A stretch of DNA of 64,000 bases from positions 48,016,751 through 48,080,750 of the forward strand of contig CM075942.1 in assembly GCA_038030265.1 (NCBI GenBank), in the 5' to 3' direction. Shown here piece by piece: positions 1-12,475 of the stretch. The DNA is from Corythucha ciliata (lineage: Eukaryota > Arthropoda > Insecta > Hemiptera > Tingidae). The translations under genes and the position numbers were made by a program. Every line of letters starts with the position of its first letter. Position 1 is the stretch's first letter. The notes under the pieces are model-generated. The model was not told the DNA's origin. It saw only the letters and a list, made by a program, of their open reading frames with translations, and searched no databases.

Positions 1-3000
1 CTCTCCTGAGGTCCTGTGAGTCTTCAAGCTTTTTGTGTGTGTCTATAAAATGTTTTCAACAGCTTGCGCCACCTGGCGAGGTAATATCGGTATAGAAATG
101 AAGTTTTTACTTTCATTTCTGTCGATAAAGTCGGAAGAGGAAAGTTTCCGGTCGTTATGCTAACCAGCAGTGCCTCACTGTTGAGCTGGTACCGTCGCGC
201 TTGTCCATTAGTCATTTACATTTCCCATTTCACTCTCATCCGTGAAAGACGCTAAGTGAACGACGTTTTAACATAATTCAGTATCTGCAAATGTATTTTC
301 TTCCTTTTTGGTATAAGAATTCAATCAATCCTGCTTTTCGCTTGACGTGGAATTTTTTTTCTTAAGCATCGCTCTTGTGAATGGGGAACTTGCACATTTT
401 TCAAGCAATGGTGTCTCTTGAAGAGGGATCTTCAACTAGACAATTGCTCACATTAAACATTGAAATCAATCAAATGTTTTTTTAAAGCGAATTTTTAAAA
501 ATTTTGAGTGGGGGTATCATTACGTCAAAGGTTAGTTAATGAAATTAGTTAATGAATGGATGGTGTGGTGAAGAGGGGGTAAACCATGTTTTCTTTGGGA
601 CAATTTTTCTTGTTATTTGTAAACAAAAAATTTCTCAAATGCTTCACATCTAAACATTGGCTCATTTACCCTCGTACCATCCATCCCCTCTTGAAGAACT
701 TTGAAATTTATTTTAAAATCACCAGATGCACCAATCGGGCTGCTACTACCTTCCTTCTCTCCATGTGCCAATTCATCGGTATACTTCTCTCTCAAATCGG
801 ACATTCATGCAAGTTCCCCATATCGTCTAGCCTTTTCTGTAGCCTAGAGGGAAAATCGTTCCCATTTTGGTGTCTATAGTCCCGTTCAATCGTTGTCACC
901 ACCTTTTAATTACGTTGAAGACTTAATGGAAATTGCTCGTCAACAAAAATTAGCGTCCCAGTTCCCAGCCCTAGGACCTTAGATTCCGCAACTATCTCGG
1001 CACACCCCCGGTGGCTGGGCGGTTCACGTCTTGGGAGCGTTCTACTGTATTTTCACGGTGGTCAAAATCGACATTTTCATTTCTTATTTATTTATTTCCT
1101 TCCGGCAAATTGATTATACAACATTTTTAGACATTACAATTTTGGACTCACGCTGATTTTGTCCCCACAAGAGCTTACTAGGTTCGGCAACTTGTAATTT
1201 GGCCCCCCAAACTTGCTATCTGGCACAAAAATTACTCCCCCCCCCCCCCATTCAAAATTTGTCCAAGAAACTATTTAGTTATTGCTCGAATCTACCTTTG
1301 GACCAGGTCTGTACTGTAGAAACAGTAAAGAAAAAGGGAGAGAGGCATTTAGTCTCCCGTCACCCTGAAAGTTGGAACTTGTGGAATTTAGATTTTCAGG
1401 ATGAAATGACAATAATTCTTTCTCAGAAATTGAGAGAAAAATTGAAAATTTCACCCTGTACCTCATATTCTGGGTTCAGACGCCTCAGAAAACAGAAATT
1501 TCGCGGATTTAGCTCTTTCAAACTCAAAATTTTGTAGATCTATTTTATAATTTGCCGCGAATTGATTTTCCGTTTTGTTTGTGTGGGGCGTGATGTGTCT
1601 TGGTGCTCTGCGGGCATGAGTCGCACTGGAAACTCGTACGGCCCTGGCTAGCCACTTACCTCTTTGCATACGGTAGAAACTCAGGAAATTGAAAACGAAC
1701 TATGATCGATGGTGAGGAGGGGCAGAGAGTGGTACGGCAGGTCAATCAAGCGACGTTAGTTGAAAATTCCGGTTTTTATTTATTTATTCATTTTTGAACT
1801 TAGGCTTCAAGGTAAATTAGTTAAATTAACTTGGTTTAAATGCTCGCTCTTTCTTAATTACAACTTATTGACCTGCAGTATGTCGAACAAATTCTAAATT
1901 GGACTCATTGGGTACACTGTTTGTGTCGTTTACAGTTTGTCCTGTTCCAGGACTTTTTTTTTTTTTACGTTGAATTCGTATGGAAATTAAGAGACGATAA
2001 CATTCCGTTTCTCGACGATTTCATTTTATAGTTCTATAAATTTCGCGTTCTGGTTACCCCTTTCCCCCTCACGTTACTGCGTATTTCGTGCTCCTCCCAA
2101 AGCCCTTGTTAACTTTTCCGAAGAAAGCGCCCCCTGCTAATTCCTTTCATTGCGTATGAATGAAAAAAAAAAGTGGCAAGCAAAGAAATTCGACGGTCCT
2201 GATCCGATTTATTTTTTAAAAAACGGATTTTTCAATCGAAGTACTGACAGCCCACTACAGTTCCTACGGACACCCGTGAGGTCCGTGATCAATGGTTGTG
2301 CATCAGGCTTTTTTTCTGCACTGGGAATACGAGGTAGGTTTTTTTTTTTCAAAAAAAGGAACACGCTCGAGTGAAAGGTGGAAGAACACGTTTCGTTCAA
2401 TTTATTTTCTTTCTTTTTAAGCAGAGACCTCAAACGTTACTCTCGGTATTTATACTCGCACCCGTTTTCTTGTCTTTGCGAGAGGCGGTTGATGAATAAT
2501 TGGCTCGGAGGAAAACAGAATTTAAGAAAGTGGGTTTTTTGTCCCTCTTTATGCGCTTGAAAGTTAGAATTCGATCTTAGTTATTACGCTTCTTTGCTTC
2601 TTTTTAAGAGGTTGACGTGTGGGCTAGTTGGTTGCATTTATCGAAAGGGAATGAAAAAAAAAAAAAAGCTCAGTCCCATTGACGTTGCTTGTTAATTCAC
2701 TCTTAGGGTAAAAGTAACTTCTTAACTAGGGAAAATGCGAAATCTTTGGTCTGAATAATTTATTAAGCATTGATGTAGAACGTGAGTTCTGCTGAATGTA
2801 AAGGTTTTGAAGCACAAAAATTGTACAACCCTATCAGAGACACGCTTATCGAGTCCTACGCTTCTGTTGGCCTACACGCATCAGATCATCGGTTGTATCT
2901 CACCAGCGGTCACAACTCAGGCACAACCCGTGAATTTGATTTTTCAACGACTAAACCTGCCGTGAAAACATGACGTTTGACATGTTGGTTGGCCGTTGGC

Positions 3001-3460
3001 CACCGGCACACCCCTCAGACAACTGCGAATTGGCCAGTTTTATGGTTCACGCAACTGTAAAACGTTATCAAATAATTTATTGACCGATATAAAATTGTTG
3101 CACCAAATAACCTCTTTCTTGAAAGTACTCGGTCTGAAGTTGGAATCACATGGCTATCCGTCGTCGTGCCCATTTGACACCGTGAAACTGAAAGATTAGA
3201 GCTTCAACCTCAGTAAAGATTTCCTTTTTTCTTTTTTCTTCCTTTTCTTTATTCCTGAAATCCGGACCATGGGAGGGGATAACCTCTCTCAACAGGCCTG
3301 TCTGTGGCCTAAATTTATGGTAATAAAGCCAAATATGTTGTATGAAGGCTGGGTGGGGTTTGGGAGAGAATTATCCAATCTGACGCCTGGAGTTTCGAGA
3401 AACAATGACTCTGGGTGGGGTTCGGCTTAGCTGATTCCTCGGAGAACGACTCCCAAAGGC
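1..3460. other. Non-coding DNA, no supported gene
   Basis: AT-rich sequence with homopolymer runs and scattered stops in all frames. Two neighbouring open frames at 2782-2973 and 2996-3199 (+) are the only stretch with protein-like composition. They are in different frames, have no convincing splice sites, and I recognise no family. They may be a decayed mobile-element fragment. Nothing else is supported here. Confidence 0.5.
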
Positions 3461-3533
3461 GTCACCGTGGCGCAATTGGCAGCGTGCTGGACTAGTAAAC
3501 CAGAGGTTGCTGGTTCGAATCCCGCCGGGGAGC
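3461..3533 (+). tRNA. tRNA-Thr(AGT)-like sequence, probably a pseudogene
   Basis: A good A box (TGGCGCAATTGG) and a perfect B box (GGTTCGAATCC) have tRNA spacing. The anticodon arm CTGG-ACTAGTAAA-CCAG puts AGT at the anticodon position, which would read threonine codons. A run of six T at about 3537-3542 could stop RNA polymerase III. Against a working gene, the acceptor stem has two mismatches (positions 1-72 and 4-69), the T stem has one, the fifth anticodon pair is A-A, and the D loop is short. It is best read as a tRNA pseudogene or the tRNA-like head of a SINE. Confidence 0.55.
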
Positions 3534-3719
3534 CCATTTTTTCTCAAAACTCGAATCGTGTTGGGCTATGCCCTTCCATCGTCGTCCGGAAAGATATCAC
3601 TTTCACTTAATTTATTTAATTGAATACTGGCGACAACATCTTTCTCAATTTATCGAACTTTATCCAATAAGTTCCTCGAACAGTCCCATACACATGTCGG
3701 ACGGAGAGGGCCGCAAACA

Positions 3720-3815
3720 GTGGTTGAACTTTTTTGTGGTTGGAGGTTCTAACTGTGGTTAGATCTTTTTGTGGTTGGAGCTTTCCTGTGGTTGGATCTT
3801 TGCTGTGGCTGTGGC
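3720..3815 (+). repeat. Short tandem array, TTTTTGTGGTTGGAGC-like unit
   Basis: About five degenerate copies of a 16-25 base unit containing TGTGGTTGGA or TGTGGTTAGA. The reverse complement of the same word (CTCTAACCACAAAAAG) forms a second array at about 39830-39990. Confidence 0.7.
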
Positions 3816-4429
3816 TGAACCCAGAGGCGGTTTTAGGCCTCCGTGAGGGGGGTGGCGGTGAAATATGTTCTCACCCTCCCCTCCCCACATACTTATCCGA
3901 TTTGCCTAATTTCTTAATTTTCCTTTACTAAAAATTGCCTGAAATCCCACTGATGATTCTGGCCCCAAAACCCGGATTTTGTATTGCAGTGTATCTGCCC
4001 TGTTTCTGATATCTCCTCAAGAATCTAGATAAAATTTGGAAGAATTTGGTGTTAAAGATTTGATTCTACCTAAAACCAGACGGTTTTAAAAGTTAAATCG
4101 AAGAAAATCCAAGAAAATAGGAAAATCAAGTTTCCTTAACAGTCTTGAAAATATTGGACACTATACATATAGCAAGATACTAGAACAGTGTTGGTGTGTG
4201 GGATAGAGGGATTCCGTGTGAGTGCCCCATTGAGTTCCATCCTTCGGCCCGAATGTACTCTCTACGGCTCTGCCCACAGGGACGACTGTTTTTCTCCCTG
4301 AGAAACGTAACACGCATAGATTCTGTCAATCTAACACCTGGGTCTGATTATTCTGGCAACAAACGTACGTATTTAACGGACTTTTCGCAGTTAAGGGTAC
4401 AGTACTTAACTTTAGTATTTAGTTTTTGT

Positions 4430-5148
4430 CTAGTCAAAATAAAGCGATTTATTGCCCAACCTGACGAGGATAAGCGTGACGTAACCAATTACTGGCCCAT
4501 TTCCAACATTTCGTGCATCCCGAAGCTTATGGAGGCTATTGTAACGGATATTATTTATATCCTGGCATTTTAGAGACACGATTATTGAAGAACAACATAG
4601 TTTTTTCTGGACGTTCGATCTGCTGCTTTATCGGCAGCATATTTCTAGTGCTATGGAGGGTGGGTGCCAAGTTGATGCGTGTTAAACGGATTTGGCAAAG
4701 GCGTTTGACACCGTGGACCATGCGCTTCTGTTGAAAACCCCGGACTTTCTGGGTGTTGGAGGTTGTCTCCTCAAATGGCTTGCATCGTATTTGGCCGGAT
4801 GGGCGTTTAAAGTTGGGTTTAATGGAGCCTGATCCAAGTATTACAAAATTACTTCCGGATTTCCTCAGGGATCGCACTTGGTCCCGGTTTCATTTCTACT
4901 ACTTGTGAACGATATTTTGTCAGCAATTGTAAATTTCTGCTTTTTTCGAACGACTTGAAGTTTTCCTCATGGCCAGTGGCCTCAGCAACATCGGTTGATG
5001 TTGCAGCAGGATGTCAATTCTGTTAGTGCTTGGTGTAAAAGAAATCGTCTCAGCTTGAATATTTCCAAGTTTTCGATCATCTCGTTTTCGCATAAAAATG
5101 ATATTGTTAGACACGCCTTGTTGATTGTGTGGAGTTAAAGAGAGTCGA
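4430..5148 (+). pseudogene. Decayed LINE reverse transcriptase fragment
   Basis: Frames broken by stops and shifts still read as a non-LTR reverse transcriptase. Near 4450-4530 is a degraded form of the NYRPISL finger motif (NYWPIS). Near 4690-4740 is a form of the palm motif around the first catalytic Asp (KAFDTVDHALLLK), followed by GGCLLKWLASYLAG. Near 4855-4920 is the SGFPQGSHLVPVSFLL segment, and near 5030-5100 WCKRNRLSLNISK. The FADD catalytic box is destroyed. The motif order fits the CR1/Jockey group. The copy is cut at 5149 by a TA-flanked MITE, and any continuation after 5386 is too decayed to follow. Confidence 0.75.
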
Positions 5149-5150
5149 TA

Positions 5151-5384
5151 TATCGTCGGCTAAGGCGTGATACCTCGTATGTCCAAAAACCAAACTTTAC
5201 AGGAGAACAAAAAATCATTTTAAAAATCCCTATTTTTACATTAATTTCCCATAAAAAATTATATTGATTATCTTGAAAACAACATTTATGATAATCAAGT
5301 TAGGTATCAAACGAAAAATTTGATACCAAAACCTATTTTTCGCCAAATTGTCACTTACGAGGTATCACGCCTTAGCCGACGATA
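5151..5384. mobile_element. 234 bp MITE with 29 bp perfect inverted termini, TA target
   Basis: The left end reads TATCGTCGGCTAAGGCGTGA and the right end is its exact inverse over 29 bases. The dinucleotide TA flanks both sides (5149-5150 and 5385-5386), as expected for a Tc1/mariner-type target duplication. The interior is AT-rich and non-coding. The element sits inside the LINE fragment, so it arrived after it. The exact boundary is uncertain by two bases because the terminus itself begins with TA. Confidence 0.8.
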
Positions 5385-5386
5385 TA

Positions 5387-8233
5387 GTGTTAGTTGGGAT
5401 CTCGTGTTTTTTTTCATCGCGGAGTTTATGCGGACAAGAAATTTATGTCTGACACTGATGTTCAGAGAGAAATGTCGCTGGACACTTCGGTGTAAAAGAT
5501 CTTTCGAGTTCGTGGCTGTCGAGTGCGTCACAGCCCTTAAGTAGAGGGCACTAAGGAAGAATTCGCGATATCGTGGATGGTTTCGGTCGATTTTTAACCG
5601 CAGAGCCGATGCCTGGTCTAGCAACGGCTGTCACTGTACAAACTCGCAAACGTTTTTCAAACACGTTCTGTGGGTATCCCCTTATCGTAATTTTGACTTC
5701 TCCTGGCGATGAATAGAAATTATGAGCTTTGAATTGCTACCTCTTTACTAGTATTTCTACTTCGAAGCCCGCGCTACGCGGTATCTCCTCCACATCGGTC
5801 AACGGCGTCACGCTTCGGGAAAAAAAACAACAAACGAAAAAAACAGTGAAATCTAAATGTTTGACGCTGCTTTTCTTCTTTTTTTTTTTTTAAAGCTTGA
5901 TAGGCGTTTGATATTCGTTGTTGAGTGGAGTGGTGGTGTATATAAAATCCGAAGAAATCGTCCCGTCCCTTATGGCGTGGTTTTCTATGATTGCCCCCTT
6001 CTTTTTCAAAACGAGCGGATTTGATCGACCGTAAACTTTTTCAAGAGCCTGCCGACTGCGTTTATTTGCTCTTGAGGGTGTTTTTGCGTTCAACCCGCAC
6101 CTTTCTCGAAAAAAAAAGTCGAAATCTTTGACACCAAATTTTTTTTTTTTTTTTTTTTATTGTTTTTAGCTCTTGTCTTGACCCAACTTCTTAGAGGTGT
6201 TTTATAGGAACATTGAAAGTCTTTTGTTTGTTTCTTTCTTTTTTGCTTGAGTTCAAGTAATTCAATTTTCACGGAAAATTGAATTTCGGGTTTGTTTCCA
6301 AATTGCACTCACCGAGTGTGTTGAGAAAAAGAGAGAGTTGAAGCTTCGCTCATAAACCGCGCTGTACAAATTAACTCGTTCCTCGCCTCAACAAGCGCCC
6401 CTTATCCTAACTTTTTTATTTGGCCGTTTTTTATTTTCTATTGGGAAAGGAGAAGGAAAAATGATTTTTTGCCTCGAAGATTGCGGTTGGGGTGAATAGA
6501 AATGCGAACTTGAAAAAATTCTGATTTCCAAACACACACACTTTTCACGTGCTTCTCCAAAAGCGACTTGATACAATTGGAAAGTGGCGTGTCCGTTGCC
6601 TTTTTATTGGTACACCCCTTTTACTTCAGCCATAGATTTTCTTCGGTTTGGCATAAAACCTTTTTTTTTTTTAATTGAAAGATTGAGGGGAGGGGTACTC
6701 CCATCTAGTTTTAGACGGATTGGAGGAAATTTCTATTTAAATTAGTCTCCATCGTTCTATGTATAATTTTAAAGATAAGAAGAAATGGGAGATTTTGGAT
6801 AATTGCACGCGGAGAAAACTTCTAATTTCTAGTTAGTCTCATTCTGTCTATTTAACAAGACGTTTCGAAACCGAATTAGTCTCTTTTTAATTGAAAGCGT
6901 AACTTTTCAAAGTTAACCCACTAAATACATCAACGTGCTGAACCGTTAATCCTGATTACTATGATATGGTTGTTCCCCGTTCGTTATTATATTTGATCCT
7001 CCACGTAACTGTTTGATCATTTCCTGTGCTGGTGGGCGGGGACGGAGGGGTTGTGATGTACTTTCAATCTTTGTCCGTCGGTAGGTAATTATTGGGTGGG
7101 TTTTTTTTGTAAGTCCACCTATAGTCTACTGTGTTGCTGACACAGTTACGTCTCTACGATACGCGTCGAGTGGCACGGGGTATTTCCTGAATTTCAGTGT
7201 ATAGTTTGTTGCTTTGCTGTAGGACACTCTGAAATGTGCGCGTTTTCCCTTTCATTAACAAGAAAGAAACAAATATAACGACGCTTCAGCATCGATTTTA
7301 CTCGAGAAATGCGAGAAATTCCAATAAGAGACTGTCAAGCCATCTATCCGTCCACAAACCGCACCCCTTTGACCCCTCGCAACCGTTTTAACAGGAATCT
7401 ACAATATCGAGATGAACTAAAACTGGGCCGAACACCCTTATTACTAAACTGCATTTACTATCAAAAATAATGCATTCCGCAGAAATTGACAAGGGGAAAA
7501 GTGAGCTCGGCTGTCTGAGGCCTAATGAGGCCGGCGGACGGTCGTATATAGGAAATTCTAGTTTGTTTTTTTCTATCAAATATGCCGACAATTTAAAAGA
7601 TAGGAGAGAAAAAAATGGGATGCTTTTAGCGAAAACCTTTAATTTCACTACTTTTTCTCTGTAGACCGTGTCAACCAAGAGCAGTCGAAGGCTGCAAGGG
7701 GGGGGGGGGGCAGCTAAGTTAGAAATCCCATCGATCCTACGTGCAAATTGCTTTTTTTTTACGACGTTCTTTTTAAACATTCAATGAAATTATTCACGTT
7801 AATAGAACCTTCAATTTCCTCCTCCTTTTCTCTAGCGTTGTTTTATTTTTGTTGCAGGTAATTTCTATAATGACGTTTGAATGGTGATGAGGTTCTCTCT
7901 TAAGTGCTAAAGTAAGTTTTTTCTATTGTCACTTTCTTAGTGCGAGTATTCAATATCCCGAGTTGAATTGAACGTTTTCAAGCTCAAATAGTCAATTTTT
8001 TGCGGCAAAACTATCTGTTTAGGGACGAAAAACCAAAGTTTTAGTTGATGTACAGTTGGCAGTTCGTGATATGAGAGTATTCTGGGTGACAATTTTTTTC
8101 TTTGTGGTCAATTAATTAGCTTCAGGGTCCTAAGGATGTCGTTTTGGTCGAATATTTGATTCCTAGAGCTAAACCAGTTAGTGCATTTCATTTATGACAA
8201 AAAAATCGCTAATATTGGTCTCGGTGGCAAAAT

Positions 8234-8236
<3 letters not shown>
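5387..8236. other. Non-coding DNA, no supported gene
   Basis: No open frame here resembles a protein. The stretch contains poly-T and poly-A runs (for example near 6137-6160), a G13 run near 7700 and low-complexity segments. The part just after 5386 may hold unreadable remains of the LINE fragment to its left. Confidence 0.5.

Positions 8237-8276
<40 letters not shown>
8237..8276 (+). repeat. Poly-T tract, 40 bases
   Basis: Uninterrupted T run. It could be a retroelement A-tail on the minus strand, but no element body is recognisable beside it. Confidence 0.9.
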
Positions 8277-8279
<3 letters not shown>

Positions 8280-8749
8280 TTTTAAACAGAATTGACAATT
8301 TTCAGGTCATTTTAAAAGTTTCCTGAGATAAAAATGCATTGGGTGAAAAGTCTGTTCCTGGCAAAAGGGATGGTTATAGGGGATAAAAGGCTCAGTTTCA
8401 TGGTTAATTAGTAGTCAGTCGGAAGGACTAAAATCTGGATAGTATGGCTTGCTCCGTGGCCGAATATCAATGTTTCGCTTCTTTGTCCTCCACTCATAAG
8501 ATTAAAAATTGACCCGGAAGTTATCAATTTAATCCCGGTTCGACCACATTGGCTTAAAGCTCCTTAAAGTAGCCCGAAGCTGAGCCTGAGTGCTCTTAAA
8601 CAGGCATCAACAGGCATTGAACACTCCGGGCCTTAATCTCAAAAACTGACAATTTTACTGAAATTTTCGATTAATCCCCGAAATATGCTAACCCAGTTTC
8701 TAAAGAAGAAGAAGTACTGAAGTGACGCTTCTGAGGACCAACCAGTGGC

Positions 8750-9470
8750 GGGAAATGTAGAAAAAGCGCTTGTAAATGGCTAATTCGTGGCCAACGTTGA
8801 AAAAAAAAGATCGTGGCCAAAGCTTAAAAAAAGCTCTATAATTTGAGGCTAAATACAATTTTAAAAAAACGCTAATTCAAGGCTGAAAGTGAAAAAAATT
8901 GCCAATTCGCGGTTGAAATTGAGCTTGACTGGAAAAAGGCGATTATTTTCGGTTTAGACTGAGAAAAAGCCAATACGCAGATAAAATTGAAGAAAAGCGC
9001 TAATTCGCGGATAAAATTGAGAAAAGTACAAATGCGAAAATAAAATTGAGAAACCCCCATTTGCAGCTGAAATGGTAAAAAAAAAAAGATTATTCGCAGA
9101 TAAGGTTCTAAAAAAGCGCTAATTTGCGATTAAAATTGAAAAAAACTGCTAATTTCCGGCAGAAATTGAGAAAACACCGATACGCAGATGAAATTAAGAA
9201 AAATCGTTGATTCGAGTATACTCAGAAAACGCCAAATGCGCGTATAAAATTGAATACATTTGAAAAAAACTTGATATTCGTACTGGATAATTATTTTTTT
9301 TAATTCTAATTCGCGGCTAAAATTGAGAAAAAGCGCTAATTCAGGGCAAATCGTTGATTTGTGCTGAAATAAAGAAAAGACAATTCGTAGGTAACATTGA
9401 GAATAACGCTAATTAGTGGATAAAATTGAGATGAAACGCCGATTCGCGGCTAAAATTGAGCATTATGGCG
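8750..9470 (+). repeat. Degenerate tandem array, AATTCGCGGCTAAAATTGAG family
   Basis: About 20 diverged copies of a roughly 30-40 base phrase of the form GCTAATTCGCGG-(C/A)TAAAATTGAG-AAAAA. Unit length varies and no copy is perfect. The same phrase recurs at 15.7-17.3, 21.5-21.8 and 24.0-25.0 kb, and inverted at 35.3-36.4 kb. Confidence 0.85.
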
Positions 9471-9529
9471 GTGACATTGTGTTTATCGTTGAGCGAAATT
9501 AAGCGCCGAGTCCGCGAAATTCCTTCCCT

Positions 9530-10450
9530 TGAGGATTCAATGACGTTAAATTTTATTTTCGAAAAAGCCGGACCTATCAAATTGGCTCTTCGGATGGGAT
9601 CGAATCGTTTTTTGGGCAAGCCAAACCCACAAAATTGGTATAGAAATGGCCAGCTATTGGTTTTTGAAAGGAAAGAGCTCTTAAAAACGATCAGACCCAC
9701 GGTTTTAATTTCATAGGTGTGAAATCCGTGAAGGGCGAATCGCTTTTTGAATTGGTCAAGCAGCGCGAAATTTGTTTTTGATGCAGGTAGGCATCTCTCT
9801 TGGGTGAGTCAGGCGATCAAAATTTGATTTTTATTGGTTCAGAATGAGCCAACTCTGCCAAATTTTGTTTCAATAGAAGCTCCGGACCCGCCAAATAGGC
9901 TTTTCGAGTGGGCCAAAAGCACAAAATTGTTTGTAGGGGGGGGGGGGCTATCAAGTCCCTCGAAATTGGCTTTCGATTGGAATGGAGCCTGACCCGTGAA
10001 ACTTTTCTTAAAATTGAGCCAACAAAAAGCAAAGTTTGATTTTAAATGTTGAAATCCGTGAATTTGGCTTTTTTATGGTGAAGTAGGTATTGGTTTGGTG
10101 ACATATCAGATCCCTAAAATTAGGTTCCCTGCCTCTAAATAATTATTCCTTTAATTTAAATACTAAATATGTTCTTCAATTAGTCCAAACTGCGAAATTT
10201 GAGTCTGTAAGCGTCAAATACACACTTTGAAATTGTTATTTTTCAAATTAGTCAAACCTGCGAAATTGTCTTTTTACAATGGCAATCCCGCAAAATTGGC
10301 TTCACGAGTGAGAAAAACCCGAGAAGTTGGTTTCTGTGACTGGGTGTGACAATTATCAATTTTGAAGGAGGGAAACCCCAAAAGTGTTTAGTTTCGAGGA
10401 GCCAAACTGCGAAAATTATTTTTGAAGGAGCCAAGACCGAATTCCGTCTT
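9530..10450 (+). repeat. Degenerate tandem array, CGAAATTGGCTTT family
   Basis: Loose repetition of a phrase linking 'ccaaacccgcgaaattggctttt' words every 40-60 bases. It is related to the arrays at 30.1-30.7 and 51.0-51.25 kb. Open frames here (for example 9456-9716) follow the repeat and are not genes. Confidence 0.65.
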
Positions 10451-12000
10451 TCCGAATTATGTGGAGCTTGGTGTGGCGCTGGCGCTGAATCAACGAAATG
10501 GTCATTTTTATCGTACAAATTCGACCGGGATGGAAGAAAAGAAAAATTGAGGAAAGCCTCCTTCCACCCTGGGCCCAGGGGCGCTTAACCACTGGACGGC
10601 GGAGTGCGCTTGAAAGAGATATTTCTTCATTTTCTCTTATTTCAACCAAAATAATTCATTTATTGTGCAATTATTGATACATACCATTTTTCATCAGATT
10701 AACAGCACGGAATAAGTGAGATTGAGGTTTTTGTTTATTAGTAACTCCGAATTAATTGGCAGTTTTCCTTTAATTTGACGCGAGCACCGCTCAGAATTCA
10801 TATTTTACGGCGTGTTAATGTGCGTGAAGCGCTTTCTGTTTTTTTTCGGCTTTACAACGTGAATAGTCTTCCAGCGTTAAACATACAGCCAAGTTATTCA
10901 ATCCCCAAACGATCACCCGCACGAATATTTTTTTTTTATGGGTTTCACTTTTCTTTCTTTTTTTTTTTTTTTTTTCGGTGGTCGTCCTCTGAAGTGTAGA
11001 CAATTGACTACGGAGACTATTCCGCTTTTGCGGGTGGAAATGCGACGCGCATAAGTGTCGAGTTCCGCTGGGAAGTTTTTTTAAGGGCCCCGCAAGCACA
11101 GGAAAGGATTTGAAATGAATTGAAGTGGGAGAAAGTTTTTGAAACGTCGGGCTATGTCCAATACTGAATGAATGGATCGTTCCGCATGCTTTTCTGCCTC
11201 AATTGAAGAGTATTTGCGTATTTCACAATTTGAGAGGATCGTCATAGATGGAATTTCGCTTCCCATTCACCTCATACATCCGATGCGTATATAGAAATTG
11301 TTGTAATAATGCGGGGGGAAAAACCTTGGTCTAATTTCCGGTGCATTCTGCATCTGTGTCCGGTAATTTCATAGGTGACTAAGCTCATTTAGGCTGGTTC
11401 CCGTTACGGGCCTTTTACACGCGGAAAATCAACTCTTTTTTTGTGCGTTTTTTCGTTTAGATATTTAAAGTCTTGCTGAAGATATTTTATCCTGTTCCTG
11501 CTTGCAGAAATCGAGACATAGGCCGTATGCGTATGTTTGGTTGCCAGTCCATTCAATTAATTGCGGTATTTATTTAGCCTTCTTTAGAGTATCCGTTGTA
11601 TGGATTTGTTCATTTCTTTCCCCTCGACTATTCTCATTAACCAAAATAAATGTACGATGAATAAAAATAGGTCATTTCGTGATTTTATGGGATGAAAACA
11701 CATTAATTACAACGTGATTTTTATAGGATTCACGCATTTTTAGTATGTAATTTTATCCTATTGGTAATCAAAGGATATTCCCTTTGACAGTAGTCCAATG
11801 TTTATGGGATTCGTACCATGTCTTGTAGGTGCAAAAGAAAGAAAAAGTGAAAGAAGTTGATGGTCCCTCTCTCCTATTCCATAACAGAATCGGAGCGAAC
11901 AGTAGGGGAGGAGACTATGGTAAAGTGAGAGAACTACCCGGCAGAGTGGGAAAGGGTGAAGGGGGAGTTCGCGTTCGCCGCTATTGCAACAACCCCTTTT
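10451..12000. other. Non-coding DNA, no supported gene
   Basis: No coding signal apart from short open frames. A polypyrimidine tract at about 11991-12014 leads into the open exon at 12.0 kb. Confidence 0.5.
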
Positions 12001-12055
12001 TCCGAGTTTTTTCAAGCACAAGGGGGGTCAGTTAGTGTCGAAGCCATGTCCAGAG

Positions 12056-12475
12056 ATGATGTTAAGAAGAGCCTGGCCTCCAGTGTATACGGCCCCAAGT
12101 CCCGCCGCCTCTATCACGACGACAGCCCCTCTATCCTATGCCGCTCCACTGCCACCCCCGGACTATTATTACGGTAACAAGGGTCGCGAATATTATTTTT
12201 TGGCTCCCCTGTATCGGGACGCTCTACCACCGCCGCCGCCTCCACCGCCGCCGCTTCGGTGTCCCTGTTCGTGTCGTATCCTTCGGTCGGTGGTTCGTCC
12301 GCAGCGTTCGCGCTCGCTCGACACTGTCGCTTCGGAACCACTGTCGGACACTGAAGAGGATCCGGGCGTTTTTGAAGTGAAAAGGCAGCCTCGACCACTT
12401 TTGTACAATCACCACAAAAGACGATCTTTGGAGGATCTTCTCGATCCTACCGTTGTCATAAGGAAATCAAAACGG
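12056..12475 (+). CDS. Proline-rich exon, possible 5' exon of the WDR47-like gene
   Basis: One frame stays open from before 12017 through a consensus donor, CGG|GTGAGC, at 12475/12476. The first in-frame ATG codons are at 12056 and 12059, giving 140 codons before the donor. The protein begins MMLRRAWPPVY, has a PPPDYYYG segment, a run of nine prolines near residue 60, a basic Cys-containing stretch, an acidic patch (SDTEEDPG) and ends RRSLEDLLDPTVVIRKSKR. It looks like a disordered linker and I recognise no domain. The donor is phase 0 and the next confident + strand acceptor (32764, WDR47 WD40 domain) is also phase 0. A join is therefore possible but would need a 20.3 kb intron. It could be an internal exon instead: acceptors ending at 12016 or 12031 are both phase 0. 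It could also belong to an unrelated gene. Confidence 0.5.

Noticed and set aside
2782..3199. Two consecutive open frames that looked like a small gene
   Set aside because: They are in different frames, without credible splice sites or recognisable motifs. Kept only as a note.
12114..12415. Minus-strand open frames opposite the proline-rich exon
   Set aside because: Antisense of a CCG/CCT-rich stretch keeps frames open by composition. The sense frame has the better donor and amino-acid pattern.
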